DNA of 64,000 nucleotides from NCBI RefSeq assembly GCF_003633725.1, contig NZ_RBIJ01000001.1:795217-859216 (forward strand). Reading direction: 5' to 3'. A program made the position numbers and the translations under genes. This DNA comes from Brockia lithotrophica. GTDB taxonomy: Bacteria > Bacillota > Bacilli > Thermicanales > DSM-22653. Positions 27,784-36,125 of this stretch are shown piece after piece (the first letter of the stretch is position 1; the number at the start of each line of letters is the position of its first letter). The notes beneath the pieces were generated by a model. The model ran no database searches. It was not told where the DNA came from and was given only the letters and a program-made list of their open reading frames with translations.

Positions 27784-28446
27784 TCATGGTTCTTTGCGGA
27801 AGAGGCCGAGTTCTTCGGGGGGAACAGGGGCGTGCGGCGGGCCCCACGGCAAGGGGTGAATTCCCAGCGCGCGAAGGATCAGGGCAACCCGGCTCAGGGG
27901 AAGTCCCACGACGTTGGCAAAGTCCCCCTCGACTCCTTCGACAAAGATTCCCCCCTGTCCCTGCGCGGCGTAGGCCCCCGCCTTTCCAAAGGGTTCCCCC
28001 GTGGCCAGGTACGCAGAAATTTCCTCCTCCGCAAGGGGGCGAAAGCGAACGACGGTGCGCTCGTACCCGACGTTTCGTCCGTGAGGGGAAAACACGGCGT
28101 AGCCCGTGTACACGAGGTGGGCACGCCCGGAGAGAGCCCGGAGCATGGTCCGCGCCTCTTCTTCGTCCGCCGGCTTTCCGAAGATGCGCCCCTCGAGCTC
28201 GACGAGCGTGTCGAAGGCGAGGACGATCGCGTCGGGACGTTCCTCCCTAAGGCGGGTGTACACCTCCTCGCCCTTGGCCGCGGCCAAGGACATGCTCGCC
28301 TCTGCACCGTCGGCACCCCGGGGGAGCACCTCTTCGACGCCGCTCGGCACGACGGCGAAGGGAAGGCCGAAAAGGGAAAACAGAGCCGAACGTCGGGGAG
28401 ATGCGCTCGCAAGCACGATGGGGGGAAGCGAAGGATGGGAGTGCAT
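27784..28446 (-). CDS. maf: Maf family nucleotide pyrophosphatase
   Basis: This 220-residue protein has the N-terminal signature LASASPRRS and the motif FDTLVELEGRIFGKP. Maf proteins hydrolyse dTTP/UTP or modified nucleotides to monophosphates and restrain septation when overproduced. The canonical ADT is FDT here, but the acidic residue is kept. First gene of the maf-radC-mre operon, behind the promoter at 28572-28599. Confidence 0.95.
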   Translation of the reverse strand: MHSHPSLPPIVLASASPRRSALFSLFGLPFAVVPSGVEEVLPRGADGAEASMSLAAAKGEEVYTRLREERPDAIVLAFDTLVELEGRIFGKPADEEEARTMLRALSGRAHLVYTGYAVFSPHGRNVGYERTVVRFRPLAEEEISAYLATGEPFGKAGAYAAQGQGGIFVEGVEGDFANVVGLPLSRVALILRALGIHPLPWGPPHAPVPPEELGLFRKEP

Positions 28447-28571
28447 CGTCCGTGCGCTCCACCGCCGAATCTCTAGGGCGAAAAACGTCGCATGTGCCCG
28501 AATTTGCGAGCCCGAGATTCACGTCGTGCTCGACTCCCGTCGTCCCGCAGCGTTGTGCGGGATCTCGTTTT

Positions 28572-28599
28572 ATTATACCGGACTTCTTCCTTAGGCAAA
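28572..28599 (-). promoter_or_regulatory. Candidate promoter of the maf-radC-mreBCD operon
   Basis: Minus strand: TTTGCC (28594-28599), 16-base spacer, perfect TATAAT (28572-28577). The leader to maf is about 115 bases. Confidence 0.6.
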
Positions 28600-28690
28600 A
28601 GCGCGCCGGGAAGAGGAAGGGCGGCAAAAGGCGGAAGATTTTCCGGAGTTTGGGCAGGAATTCCGAGGCAAAACACCGCTCGACGAAAAA

Positions 28691-28714
28691 GCGGAGGTCC
28701 TACGGGACCTCCGC
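28691..28714 (-). terminator. Terminator of the SpoIIB-like gene
   Basis: A perfect 10-base stem GCGGAGGTCC / GGACCTCCGC with loop TACG, followed on the minus strand by TTTTTCG. Confidence 0.88.
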
Positions 28715-28761
28715 CGGAAAAACCGGGATACTTCCGAAAAAACCGAGGACCACGGCGGGCT

Positions 28762-30111
28762 TTACGGGTTCTTGAAAGCGAGTGCGGAGAGGAATTCCCG
28801 GTAGGCGAGGAAGGCGCGGACGAGTTCCCCCTGAGAAGCCTGGAGTTGGTCTTTGTCCGGCTTCTCCACGTACTTCACCATGCCGGAAACCGCCGCCTCG
28901 AGGTGGGTTCGCATGTTTGCCACCGCGGACGCAGAAGTTCCGTCGAGGCGTTTCTCGAGGGCTTCCCCCCGTGCGCGAAAACGCCCGGCGGTCTCCCGAA
29001 ATTCCCGCCATGCCTCTTCGTCGATCGCGACCGGGCCCTTCACACCCGCCGCCGTCCACATGGCCGTCTTTTCCGCCAAAACCGTAAAGGCGGAAAGGAA
29101 CTCGCCGAGCGCCTGCGACGTCTCCGCATCGCTCGTGGAGAGGTTTACGTCTCGTTCGGGGACGGTGTAGGCCTTTACGTACACCTCGACTCCCAGCTCG
29201 TCGTACGCCTGGGCGAGGAGCCGGGCATCGGCCTCGCGCACCGCCAATCCCGCAAATAGGCGGTGCACGTCTTCCGCCGCCGCGACGGGAGTTACTCCCT
29301 TGGACTTAAGCTCGGAGGCCGCCGCCTCCGCCTTCGCCGCATCTTGGTAAGCTCCCACCTGAAGGAGGTAAAAGCGTTGAGGGGCGAGGTGGACGGACCC
29401 GGGAGCGGCGGAAAGGCCCGCCCGCGGGCTCGCCGCATCTTCGGGGAGTCGGTGCTGATCCGAATGTGCCATGAGCCAGAGGACGACGTACCCGAGAAAC
29501 AGACCGAGTACTACCGCCGCGAGGATCGTCCAAATCCAGGCGAGTACTTCGCTCCGCCGCCGGCGGAATGCCGAGGGCGCAAGGACGTATGCCCGCGGGG
29601 ATTCGAGGGGAATCTCCCGCCTTCCCCGTCCGGAAAACCCGAGAGGTTCTCTCGGGAAAAGTCCCTCTTCCGAAGGAAAACGCCCTCGGGCGTTCTCCGC
29701 CCCTTCCTCGGACAACCCGACGAACCAGGTTTCCTCGGACACCGTGTCGCCCGAAGGTACGGTGACGAGCACGCCGCTCCCAGTGGGAAGACCCCTTCCC
29801 CTCTCCTCCGGCCGCACCGGATCCTTGCGCCCTTTTTCGTCTCCCGTCGAAGGACGCGCTTCGAGATCCGCTCCCCCCTCTCGGGATACGGAAGGTGGGA
29901 GTCCGGTGCGGGAACGTTCCTTCCCGTACAACCGACGGAAGACGGAAGTGGCTTCCGCCGCGCCGACGCCTTGGCGTATCCACGGACGTGGGGGATCAGA
30001 CGTACCCGGGGGTTCGCCTCCCCGGCGCAAACGCCCCGTCTCCACGACCACCTGCGGTCTCGAAGGACGAGCACCCTTCTCGCGAAACCCGCCGGTCGAT
30101 TCGTCGGTCAT
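28762..30111 (-). CDS. SPOR-domain membrane protein, SpoIIB-like
   Basis: This protein of about 449 residues starts at ATG 30111 (GGGAGG upstream). A long polar N-terminal region (about 190 residues, rich in Arg/Gly/Glu) is followed by one transmembrane helix (AWIWTILAAVVLGLFLGYVVLWLMA). A SPOR domain (RFYLLQVGAYQDAAKAEAAASELKSKG, residues about 250-330) and a helical C-terminal part complete it. SPOR domains bind denuded glycan at septa. In Bacillus subtilis spoIIB, which has this architecture, lies between folC and maf; this gene sits in the same place, so SpoIIB (septal wall thinning at engulfment) is the likely identity by context. Confidence 0.8.
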   Translation of the reverse strand: MTDESTGGFREKGARPSRPQVVVETGRLRRGGEPPGTSDPPRPWIRQGVGAAEATSVFRRLYGKERSRTGLPPSVSREGGADLEARPSTGDEKGRKDPVRPEERGRGLPTGSGVLVTVPSGDTVSEETWFVGLSEEGAENARGRFPSEEGLFPREPLGFSGRGRREIPLESPRAYVLAPSAFRRRRSEVLAWIWTILAAVVLGLFLGYVVLWLMAHSDQHRLPEDAASPRAGLSAAPGSVHLAPQRFYLLQVGAYQDAAKAEAAASELKSKGVTPVAAAEDVHRLFAGLAVREADARLLAQAYDELGVEVYVKAYTVPERDVNLSTSDAETSQALGEFLSAFTVLAEKTAMWTAAGVKGPVAIDEEAWREFRETAGRFRARGEALEKRLDGTSASAVANMRTHLEAAVSGMVKYVEKPDKDQLQASQGELVRAFLAYREFLSALAFKNP

Positions 30112-30207
30112 GCTACCGCCTCCCACCGAACGCCTCGATCCAGGTATATGCGCCGGTGGACAAACCGATGCCGACGGGCGGAAAGGTCCGTGGCTTTACG
30201 AAGGCGC

Positions 30208-31230
30208 TTACGGGAGGTAGAGAGCGGCCACCTCGGGGTCTAGGAGTCCGGCGCGGAGCTTTTCCTCGATGTCCTGACGCAAGGACTGCATGCCCAGTGC
30301 CCGACCCGTTTCCAAAAGCGTGGGAATTTGGTGCGTGTTCCCCTGGCGGATGAGATTTCTCACCGCAGGGGTGTTCACGAGGAGCTCCGCCACGAGCACG
30401 AGTCCGCGACCGCCGGCTTTGGGCAAAAGGCGCTGGGACAACACGCTGCGCAGCGTCGCAGCAAGTTCGACGCGAATTTGCCGCTGTTGTTCCGGAGGAA
30501 AGACGTCCACGATGCGGTCGACCGTTTGGGCCGCGTCGTTCGTGTGCAAGGTGGCGAGCACGAGATGCCCCGTCTCCGCGGCGGTGAGCGCGGTGCGAAT
30601 CGTCTCGAGGTCGCGCATCTCCCCAACGAGGATTACGTCGGGATCTTGGCGCAAGGCGGCGCGCAGCGCCTTGGAGAAGTCCGTGAAGTCCAAGCCGTAC
30701 TCGCGTTGGTGAATCACGGAACGCTTTTCGACAAACACGTACTCCACCGGATCTTCGAGCGTGACGATGTGCCGCCGTTCCGTCCGGTTGATGCGTTCCA
30801 CGAGGGCGGCGAGGGTCGTCGACTTCCCGCTCCCCGTAGGACCCGTCACGAGGACGAGTCCGTCTCGGTAGGACAACCATTCCTCCACGCGGGCGGGCAA
30901 GCCGAGGCTCTCGAGTTCGGGAATTTCTTCTTGGAGGCGACGCGCCGCAAGGGACGTCCGCCCCAGAGAGCGGTAAAAGTGAAGCCGAAAGCGGCCTCCC
31001 CCGGGGACGACAAAGGAAGCGTCCACCTCCTCCCCCCGCAACCACCCTTCGCGCTTGCGCTCTCCGGCAACTTCCTCGAGGAAACCTTCTAAGTCTTCTG
31101 CCGAAACCGCCGACGTGAGGCGTTCGAGGCGCCCGTGCACGCGCAAGATTGCCGGCTCGCCAGCGGTGACGTGGAGGTCCGTCGCCCCCCGCTCTACGGC
31201 CTCGGCAAAGAGGTCGAGGAAGCTCCGCAT
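30208..31230 (-). CDS. PilT-like secretion/retraction ATPase
   Basis: This 340-residue hexameric ATPase has Walker A GPTGSGKST (about 130), the Asp box ITLEDPVEYVF-like segment, Walker B DVILVGEMRD and the His box TGHLVLATLHTNDA. This fits PilT, which powers type IV pilus retraction, better than PilB. No other pilus gene is in the window. ATG 31230 has AAAGAGGGGGG upstream; an ATG at 31260 overlaps the stop of the GGDEF gene but has a poor ribosome site. It is probably co-transcribed with that gene, which could tie motility to cyclic-di-GMP. Confidence 0.9.
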   Translation of the reverse strand: MRSFLDLFAEAVERGATDLHVTAGEPAILRVHGRLERLTSAVSAEDLEGFLEEVAGERKREGWLRGEEVDASFVVPGGGRFRLHFYRSLGRTSLAARRLQEEIPELESLGLPARVEEWLSYRDGLVLVTGPTGSGKSTTLAALVERINRTERRHIVTLEDPVEYVFVEKRSVIHQREYGLDFTDFSKALRAALRQDPDVILVGEMRDLETIRTALTAAETGHLVLATLHTNDAAQTVDRIVDVFPPEQQRQIRVELAATLRSVLSQRLLPKAGGRGLVLVAELLVNTPAVRNLIRQGNTHQIPTLLETGRALGMQSLRQDIEEKLRAGLLDPEVAALYLP

Positions 31231-31256
31231 CCTCCGCCCCCCTCTTTCCTTCCCCT

Positions 31257-33092
31257 TCATGCATCGTCGGATTCGGCGGATACGTGAAGGGAGTAGCGAC
31301 CCACGCGATTGCGGCCGCGGAACTTGGCGCCGAAGTACATCGCGCGGTCGGCGTTGCGCACGAGGTCTTCGAGTTCCTCGGCACTCTCCGGATACGCCGC
31401 GACGCCGATGCTCACCGTGCGGTGCAGGGTGACGAGGTCGCCGCCCCCCAAAAAGTTGGGAAAGCTCACGGGAGTGGCCGCTACTTCAGCGCGAAGTTCC
31501 TCGGCGACGAGCGCGGCCTCGGCCTCGGTGTATCCGGGAAATACGAGGACGAATTCCTCGCCGCCGTACCTGTACGCGTAGCCGCCGCGCCGTTCGGCGA
31601 ACTCTTTGAGGACCTGAGCGATCTTGCGCAGGACGATGTCGCCGGCGAGGTGCCCAAACGTGTCGTTCACCGGCTTGAAGCGGTCGATGTCCACCATGAG
31701 GAGGGCGATGGGCATCCCCCGCTCTCCTAGGGCGCGAAAGACGGTGAAGTCGCGGTCGAGCGCGCGGTAGTTGGGAAGTCCCGTCAGGGGGTCTTCGTTT
31801 TGTCGCTTCACGACGTCGTAATAGGCGAAGGCGAGGGAAAAGGCGTTGCCCAGGTCTTGTCCAAAAAGAGTAAGGAAGAGTTCCGTCCCCGCCGTAGAAA
31901 ACGCCCGCGCACCGTAGAGAAAGACGTACCCGTATACGCCCCCACCCGCCTCGCCCGAACCTTCCGAAGGGGAGCCCCCTTTCCCGGGGCTGCTTCGCCC
32001 CGACCCGGTAAAGGGGAGAAAGAGGGCTTCCTCCCCTTCCAACGTGGTAATCGGTCGTACCTCTTCTCCCTTTTCCCAGGGGGAGGGAAGGGCGGCAAGG
32101 GGTTCGGAGCGTAAGGAGAACTCGTGCGTTCCGTCCTCACGAACTTCGAGGTACGCCTGCTGGCGCGTACCGGTGGAATACACGCGGACCACGAGGCGCC
32201 TACGCGGAAAAAAGCGTGCGGCCACACGTGCGGCCTCTTCCGCTACCCGGGAGAGTTCGAGCTCGCGGCGCAAACCGCGCGAGGCCAAGAGGTAAAGGCG
32301 ATAGGACTCCTTTTCTTGCCAAACCGCAAGGAGACGGCGGGCGCCCGCGGCGAGGAGGAGGTACGTCCCCCAACCCACAAACAGCAAGGCGGTGAACCAC
32401 CAAACGTCTTCGCCTGTGGGGAAGGTGAAAAGCGCGAACACGCTCCACCCGTAGGCGAAGAGGAGAACGACGACCACCCAAGGACGGACGGAAGGCGGGG
32501 CCGTGCGGCCCCGCCAAAAGGAAGCGTGTGCGGCCACGTACCGGTGTCCGATTCCGCAACACGCGAACATACCCGCCACGCGAAAGAAGAGGAGGACGGC
32601 GGTAACGGCGAGGCTCTCTCCGAGCGAGGAAACCGCCGGCCCCGGAGAAAAAAACGTAGGAGTCGACCCGGGAGCGTAAGCGAACTTCACGAACCAAAGG
32701 CCGGTCGCCGCAAACACGGACATCGCGGCGAAGAGCGCGGGAAGGGTGAAGGCCTTGCGCGCACCGTGGGGACGAATCCCGAGAATCGCTCCTGCAGCCA
32801 CGAGCTGTCCGAAGAAGAACTCGGCAAAAGGGCCGTAGACGTAGAGGAGGAAGAGGGCCGGAGCGGCATCCCAAAAGAAGTACACCCGCCGGTCTACGAA
32901 CGAAAGCCAGCCGAGAAGGGGCGCGGCAACCCAGAGGAGGACGGGAACGATCGCCGTCGTCCTCCATACTCCTCCAAAGGCTCCCCCGCCTTCTCCGCCT
33001 ACGTAAAAGGCCAAGCCGAGAAACGCTATACCGGCGGCGTAAAGAAATGCGGCTACGCGTCCTTCGCCCTTACCCACAGCGTCGGGTCCCAC
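31257..33092 (-). CDS. Membrane diguanylate cyclase (GGDEF domain)
   Basis: This 611-residue protein has seven or eight N-terminal helices (about 15-270), a GAF-like middle part (about 285-430) and a GGDEF domain. The domain has DPLTGLPNYRALD, MVDIDRFKPVND and the active-site motif YGGEEF (about 508-513). It should make cyclic-di-GMP from two GTP. The inhibitory RxxD site normally five residues before the motif is not present (FAERRGGYAYRYGGEEF), so product inhibition is probably absent. A Gly/Ser-rich insert (SGRSSPGKGGSPSEGSGEAG) breaks the middle domain. It overlaps the start region of the PilT-like gene. Confidence 0.93.
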   Translation of the reverse strand: MGPDAVGKGEGRVAAFLYAAGIAFLGLAFYVGGEGGGAFGGVWRTTAIVPVLLWVAAPLLGWLSFVDRRVYFFWDAAPALFLLYVYGPFAEFFFGQLVAAGAILGIRPHGARKAFTLPALFAAMSVFAATGLWFVKFAYAPGSTPTFFSPGPAVSSLGESLAVTAVLLFFRVAGMFACCGIGHRYVAAHASFWRGRTAPPSVRPWVVVVLLFAYGWSVFALFTFPTGEDVWWFTALLFVGWGTYLLLAAGARRLLAVWQEKESYRLYLLASRGLRRELELSRVAEEAARVAARFFPRRRLVVRVYSTGTRQQAYLEVREDGTHEFSLRSEPLAALPSPWEKGEEVRPITTLEGEEALFLPFTGSGRSSPGKGGSPSEGSGEAGGGVYGYVFLYGARAFSTAGTELFLTLFGQDLGNAFSLAFAYYDVVKRQNEDPLTGLPNYRALDRDFTVFRALGERGMPIALLMVDIDRFKPVNDTFGHLAGDIVLRKIAQVLKEFAERRGGYAYRYGGEEFVLVFPGYTEAEAALVAEELRAEVAATPVSFPNFLGGGDLVTLHRTVSIGVAAYPESAEELEDLVRNADRAMYFGAKFRGRNRVGRYSLHVSAESDDA

Positions 33093-33227
33093 TCCATCCT
33101 CGACGTCTCTTCTCGGGCACTGCGCAAATCCGTGAAACGGAAGGGCCTCTCCTCGGCGGTCCTTTCCCCAAAGGAAAGGCCCCCGCGCGTTTCCCCCGTA
33201 CCCGTTCCCCCGAAGGCTTTCACCGCT

Positions 33228-33256
33228 AGTGTAGCTTAGGCCGTCGGGCCTAGCAA
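33228..33256 (-). promoter_or_regulatory. Candidate promoter of the GGDEF-pilT pair
   Basis: Minus strand: TTGCTA (33251-33256), 17-base spacer, TACACT (33228-33233), just after the murC stop. Confidence 0.45.
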
Positions 33257-33269
33257 GAGGAGGAACCTC

Positions 33270-34682
33270 CTAGGCATCCCGGGGTGCGTGCGCCTCCTTC
33301 CCCCGCTCCACCCACCTTTCGCCGAGTCGCCGCACGTCGCCGGCGCCGAGCGTAAGAAGGAGGTCGCCGGGACGCAGCGTGGCTTCGAGCCAGGCGAGGG
33401 CGACGTCGAGCGACGGGAGGTAAGCTGCGGGAACGCCGCTCTCGCGGGCGATTCCTTCGACAAATTCCCACCCTTCGATCGCGAATTCCTTGCGGTCGTT
33501 CTTAGGCGAGTACACGGGGAGGACGAGGACGAGGTCGGCGTCGCGAAAGGCGGGCAAAAACTCGCGAAAGAGGTAGTAGGCGCGCGCCCGGCGGTGCGGC
33601 TGAAATACGGCCACCACGCGCCGTCCGGTCTCGCGCGCCGTCGCCAACGTCGCGGCGATCTCCGTCGGATGGACGGCGTAATCGTCCACGGCGAGTACGC
33701 CGCGGGCTTCCCCGAGGACTTCGAAGCGCCGGTGTACCCCGGGGTAGCGCGCGAGGTGCCGGGCGATCTCCTCGGCGGGAATCCCCAGGCGGCGGAGGAC
33801 GGCGTACGCAGCGAGCGCATTGTACACGTGGTGGCGGCCGTAGATTCCCAGACTCACCTCGACCGCGGGGGCTCCTCCCTCCCGGACGCGAAAGCGATAC
33901 TTCCCTTTCCGGGAAACGAAACCCTCCCCGCGGATCTCGGCGTCTTCGGCGGCGATCGCGTAGCGCACCACTTCCGGAAAGCGTTCGGGGCAGCGCGTCT
34001 TGGCCTTCGCGAGAATCTCCCGAACGGAAGGGTCGTCCCAACCCGCGACCAGGGTGCCGTCGGGACGGACGCGGCACACGAACTCTTCGAATGCTTCCCG
34101 GAGGGAGGCAAAAGAACCCCCGTAGTTTTCGAGGTGGTCGCTTTCCAGGTTCGTAAGCACGGCCACCGAGGGGGCGTACTTAAGGAAGGTGCGGTCGCTT
34201 TCGTCCGCTTCGGCGACGACCAGGTCTCCCTTCCCCGCGCGGGCGTTCCCCGCCTCGCCGATGATCTCCCCCCCGATCAGGTACGTCGGGTCGGCCCCCG
34301 CCTCCCGAAGGACAAAGGCGATCATCGCCGTGGTCGTCGTCTTGCCGTGAGAACCGGCGACGGCGACGCCGCGCGCCTCGTTGAGAAGGAGGGCGAGGAG
34401 GTCGGAGCGGTGGAAGAGAGGTAATCCGCGCCGCGCCGCTTCGACGAATTCGACGTTGTCTTCAGGGACGTCGGACGTGTAGACGACCGCCTCCGCCCCG
34501 TCCACGTGTTCGGGGCTGTGGCCGACGTAGACCGTGGCCCCCTCCTCCCGAAGAACGCGGAGAATCGGACGGTCCGCCACGTCCGAGCCGCTCACCCGCA
34601 CGCCGCGGGCGAGGAATACGCGGGCCAGGGCGCTCATCCCCGTGCCCCCGATGCCGATGAAGTGAAGGTGGCGAACGTTCAT
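33270..34682 (-). CDS. murC: UDP-N-acetylmuramate--L-alanine ligase
   Basis: This 470-residue protein has the Mur N-terminal motif HFIGIGGTGMSALA, the ATP loop AGSHGKTTTT and the C-terminal domain (VDDYAVHPTEIAATL, FQPHRRAR). It adds L-alanine to UDP-MurNAc in the cytoplasm, the first step of the stem peptide. It lies eight bases after folC. In Bacillus subtilis murC is elsewhere; here it joins the cell-wall genes of the mre region. Confidence 0.98.
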   Translation of the reverse strand: MNVRHLHFIGIGGTGMSALARVFLARGVRVSGSDVADRPILRVLREEGATVYVGHSPEHVDGAEAVVYTSDVPEDNVEFVEAARRGLPLFHRSDLLALLLNEARGVAVAGSHGKTTTTAMIAFVLREAGADPTYLIGGEIIGEAGNARAGKGDLVVAEADESDRTFLKYAPSVAVLTNLESDHLENYGGSFASLREAFEEFVCRVRPDGTLVAGWDDPSVREILAKAKTRCPERFPEVVRYAIAAEDAEIRGEGFVSRKGKYRFRVREGGAPAVEVSLGIYGRHHVYNALAAYAVLRRLGIPAEEIARHLARYPGVHRRFEVLGEARGVLAVDDYAVHPTEIAATLATARETGRRVVAVFQPHRRARAYYLFREFLPAFRDADLVLVLPVYSPKNDRKEFAIEGWEFVEGIARESGVPAAYLPSLDVALAWLEATLRPGDLLLTLGAGDVRRLGERWVERGKEAHAPRDA

Positions 34683-34689
34683 CGTACGG

Positions 34690-36099
34690 TCAGTCCCTCC
34701 CAGGGGGCATTCCCGAGGTTTGCGGGGCGCGTTCTTCGGCCCTCAGGACGCCGCGTACAAACGCCCGAAGTTCCCCCACGAGGTAGAGCGAACCGCAGAC
34801 GACGAGGGGTACCCCCGCCTGCCGCGCGAGCGCGAGGGCTTCGAGAAACGCCCGCTTGGGATCTTCGGTTATCCATACGTCCAAGTGCGGGGCGATCATG
34901 CGCACGTGGTCGGCGAGGACGTCGGGGGACATTGCCCGCGATCCCGTGTAGCGCGTGACGAACGCCGCGCGGGCAAGAGGGAGCAAAGGTCGGAGGATTT
35001 CCGAAACGTCCTTGTCTGCCGAGACGGCGAGGAGAAAGACCACGCGCGGCCCACCGGGAGCCCCTGGCGCCACCACGCGCGCAAGCGCGTCGGCCAGGGC
35101 ACGGGCCCCTTCGGGGTTGTGGGCGCCGTCGAGCCATACGTCCGGCGGAAAGAACTCGAGCCGACCCTTGTGGCGCACCGCGGCGAGTCCGAGGCGCACC
35201 GCCTCGTCGGGCAGGGAAATCCCCGCAGCGCGGGCGAGGATCTCTCCGGCGAGTACGGCCACGGCGGCATTTTGCGCCTGATGCGCTCCCGCGAGCCCAG
35301 GTACGAGGTCCGGGCGGGTGCTCCACGGTCCGCGGTAGGTGAAGCGCACGGCGCCGGGAAACGCGCCGCAGGGGACGACGTCTTCCGCCGCATAGTCCCG
35401 TCCCCAGAGGAACGCCGGCGCCCCGCGCGCCTCCGCCTCGGCGAGGACGACCTCCTCCGCTTCGGGGGGGAGGGGGCCCACGACGACGGGCACGCCGGGT
35501 TTGAGGATCCCCGCCTTTTCTCGGGCGATGTCCCGAAGCGTCGGCCCGAGAATGCGTACGTGGTCGTACCCGACGGTCGTGATTGCCGCCACCTTGGGGA
35601 AGAGGGCGTTCGTGGCGTCGAGGCGGCCGCCCAGCCCGACCTCTACGGCGGCGACGTCCACGCCCTCGCGGGAAAACGCGTACCACGCGAGGGCGGTCAT
35701 GACCTCGAACTCCGTGGGGACGAGCCCGCGGGCAGAGAGCCGCGGCAGCACTGCCTCTACCTCGCGGCGGAAGGCCGCGAGCGTCTCCGTGCGCACGGGA
35801 GCGCCGTCGACCTCCACCCGTTCCCAGTAGTCTTCGAGGTGCGGCGACGTGTAAATGCCGACGCGGCGTCCCGCGGCGGAAAAGATCGCCGCCACCGTGC
35901 GCGTCACGGACCCCTTGCCGTTCGTCCCCGCCACGTGCACCGCCGGTACGGCGTCTCGGGGAAGGTCGAGGGCGGAGAGGAGGGCTTCGATCCGTTCGAG
36001 ACCGAGGGCGCTCCCCTCGGGGGCGAAGGATTTCACCCACGCGAGGTGCTTGGCACGTTCTTCTGCCTCCTCACCGGTTGCGCGCCGCACGTCCTCCAC
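34690..36099 (-). CDS. folC: Folylpolyglutamate / dihydrofolate synthase
   Basis: This 469-residue protein has the ATP loop VAGTNGKGSVTR, EVGLGGRLDATN and DGAHNPEGARAL. It adds glutamates to folates (and may make dihydrofolate). The GTG at 36099 has AAGGGGG seven bases upstream and lies after the valS stop at 36126; the frame continues through valS but has no other sensible start. The valS-folC order is as in Bacillus. Confidence 0.95.
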   Translation of the reverse strand: MEDVRRATGEEAEERAKHLAWVKSFAPEGSALGLERIEALLSALDLPRDAVPAVHVAGTNGKGSVTRTVAAIFSAAGRRVGIYTSPHLEDYWERVEVDGAPVRTETLAAFRREVEAVLPRLSARGLVPTEFEVMTALAWYAFSREGVDVAAVEVGLGGRLDATNALFPKVAAITTVGYDHVRILGPTLRDIAREKAGILKPGVPVVVGPLPPEAEEVVLAEAEARGAPAFLWGRDYAAEDVVPCGAFPGAVRFTYRGPWSTRPDLVPGLAGAHQAQNAAVAVLAGEILARAAGISLPDEAVRLGLAAVRHKGRLEFFPPDVWLDGAHNPEGARALADALARVVAPGAPGGPRVVFLLAVSADKDVSEILRPLLPLARAAFVTRYTGSRAMSPDVLADHVRMIAPHLDVWITEDPKRAFLEALALARQAGVPLVVCGSLYLVGELRAFVRGVLRAEERAPQTSGMPPGRD

Positions 36100-36125
36100 G
36101 AAAGGGCCCCCTTTTCGCCCAGGAT

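Noticed and set aside
33150..33190. Hairpin GGTCCTTTCC / GGAAAGGCCC upstream of the GGDEF gene as a terminator
   Set aside because: No U-run on either strand; better seen as leader structure.
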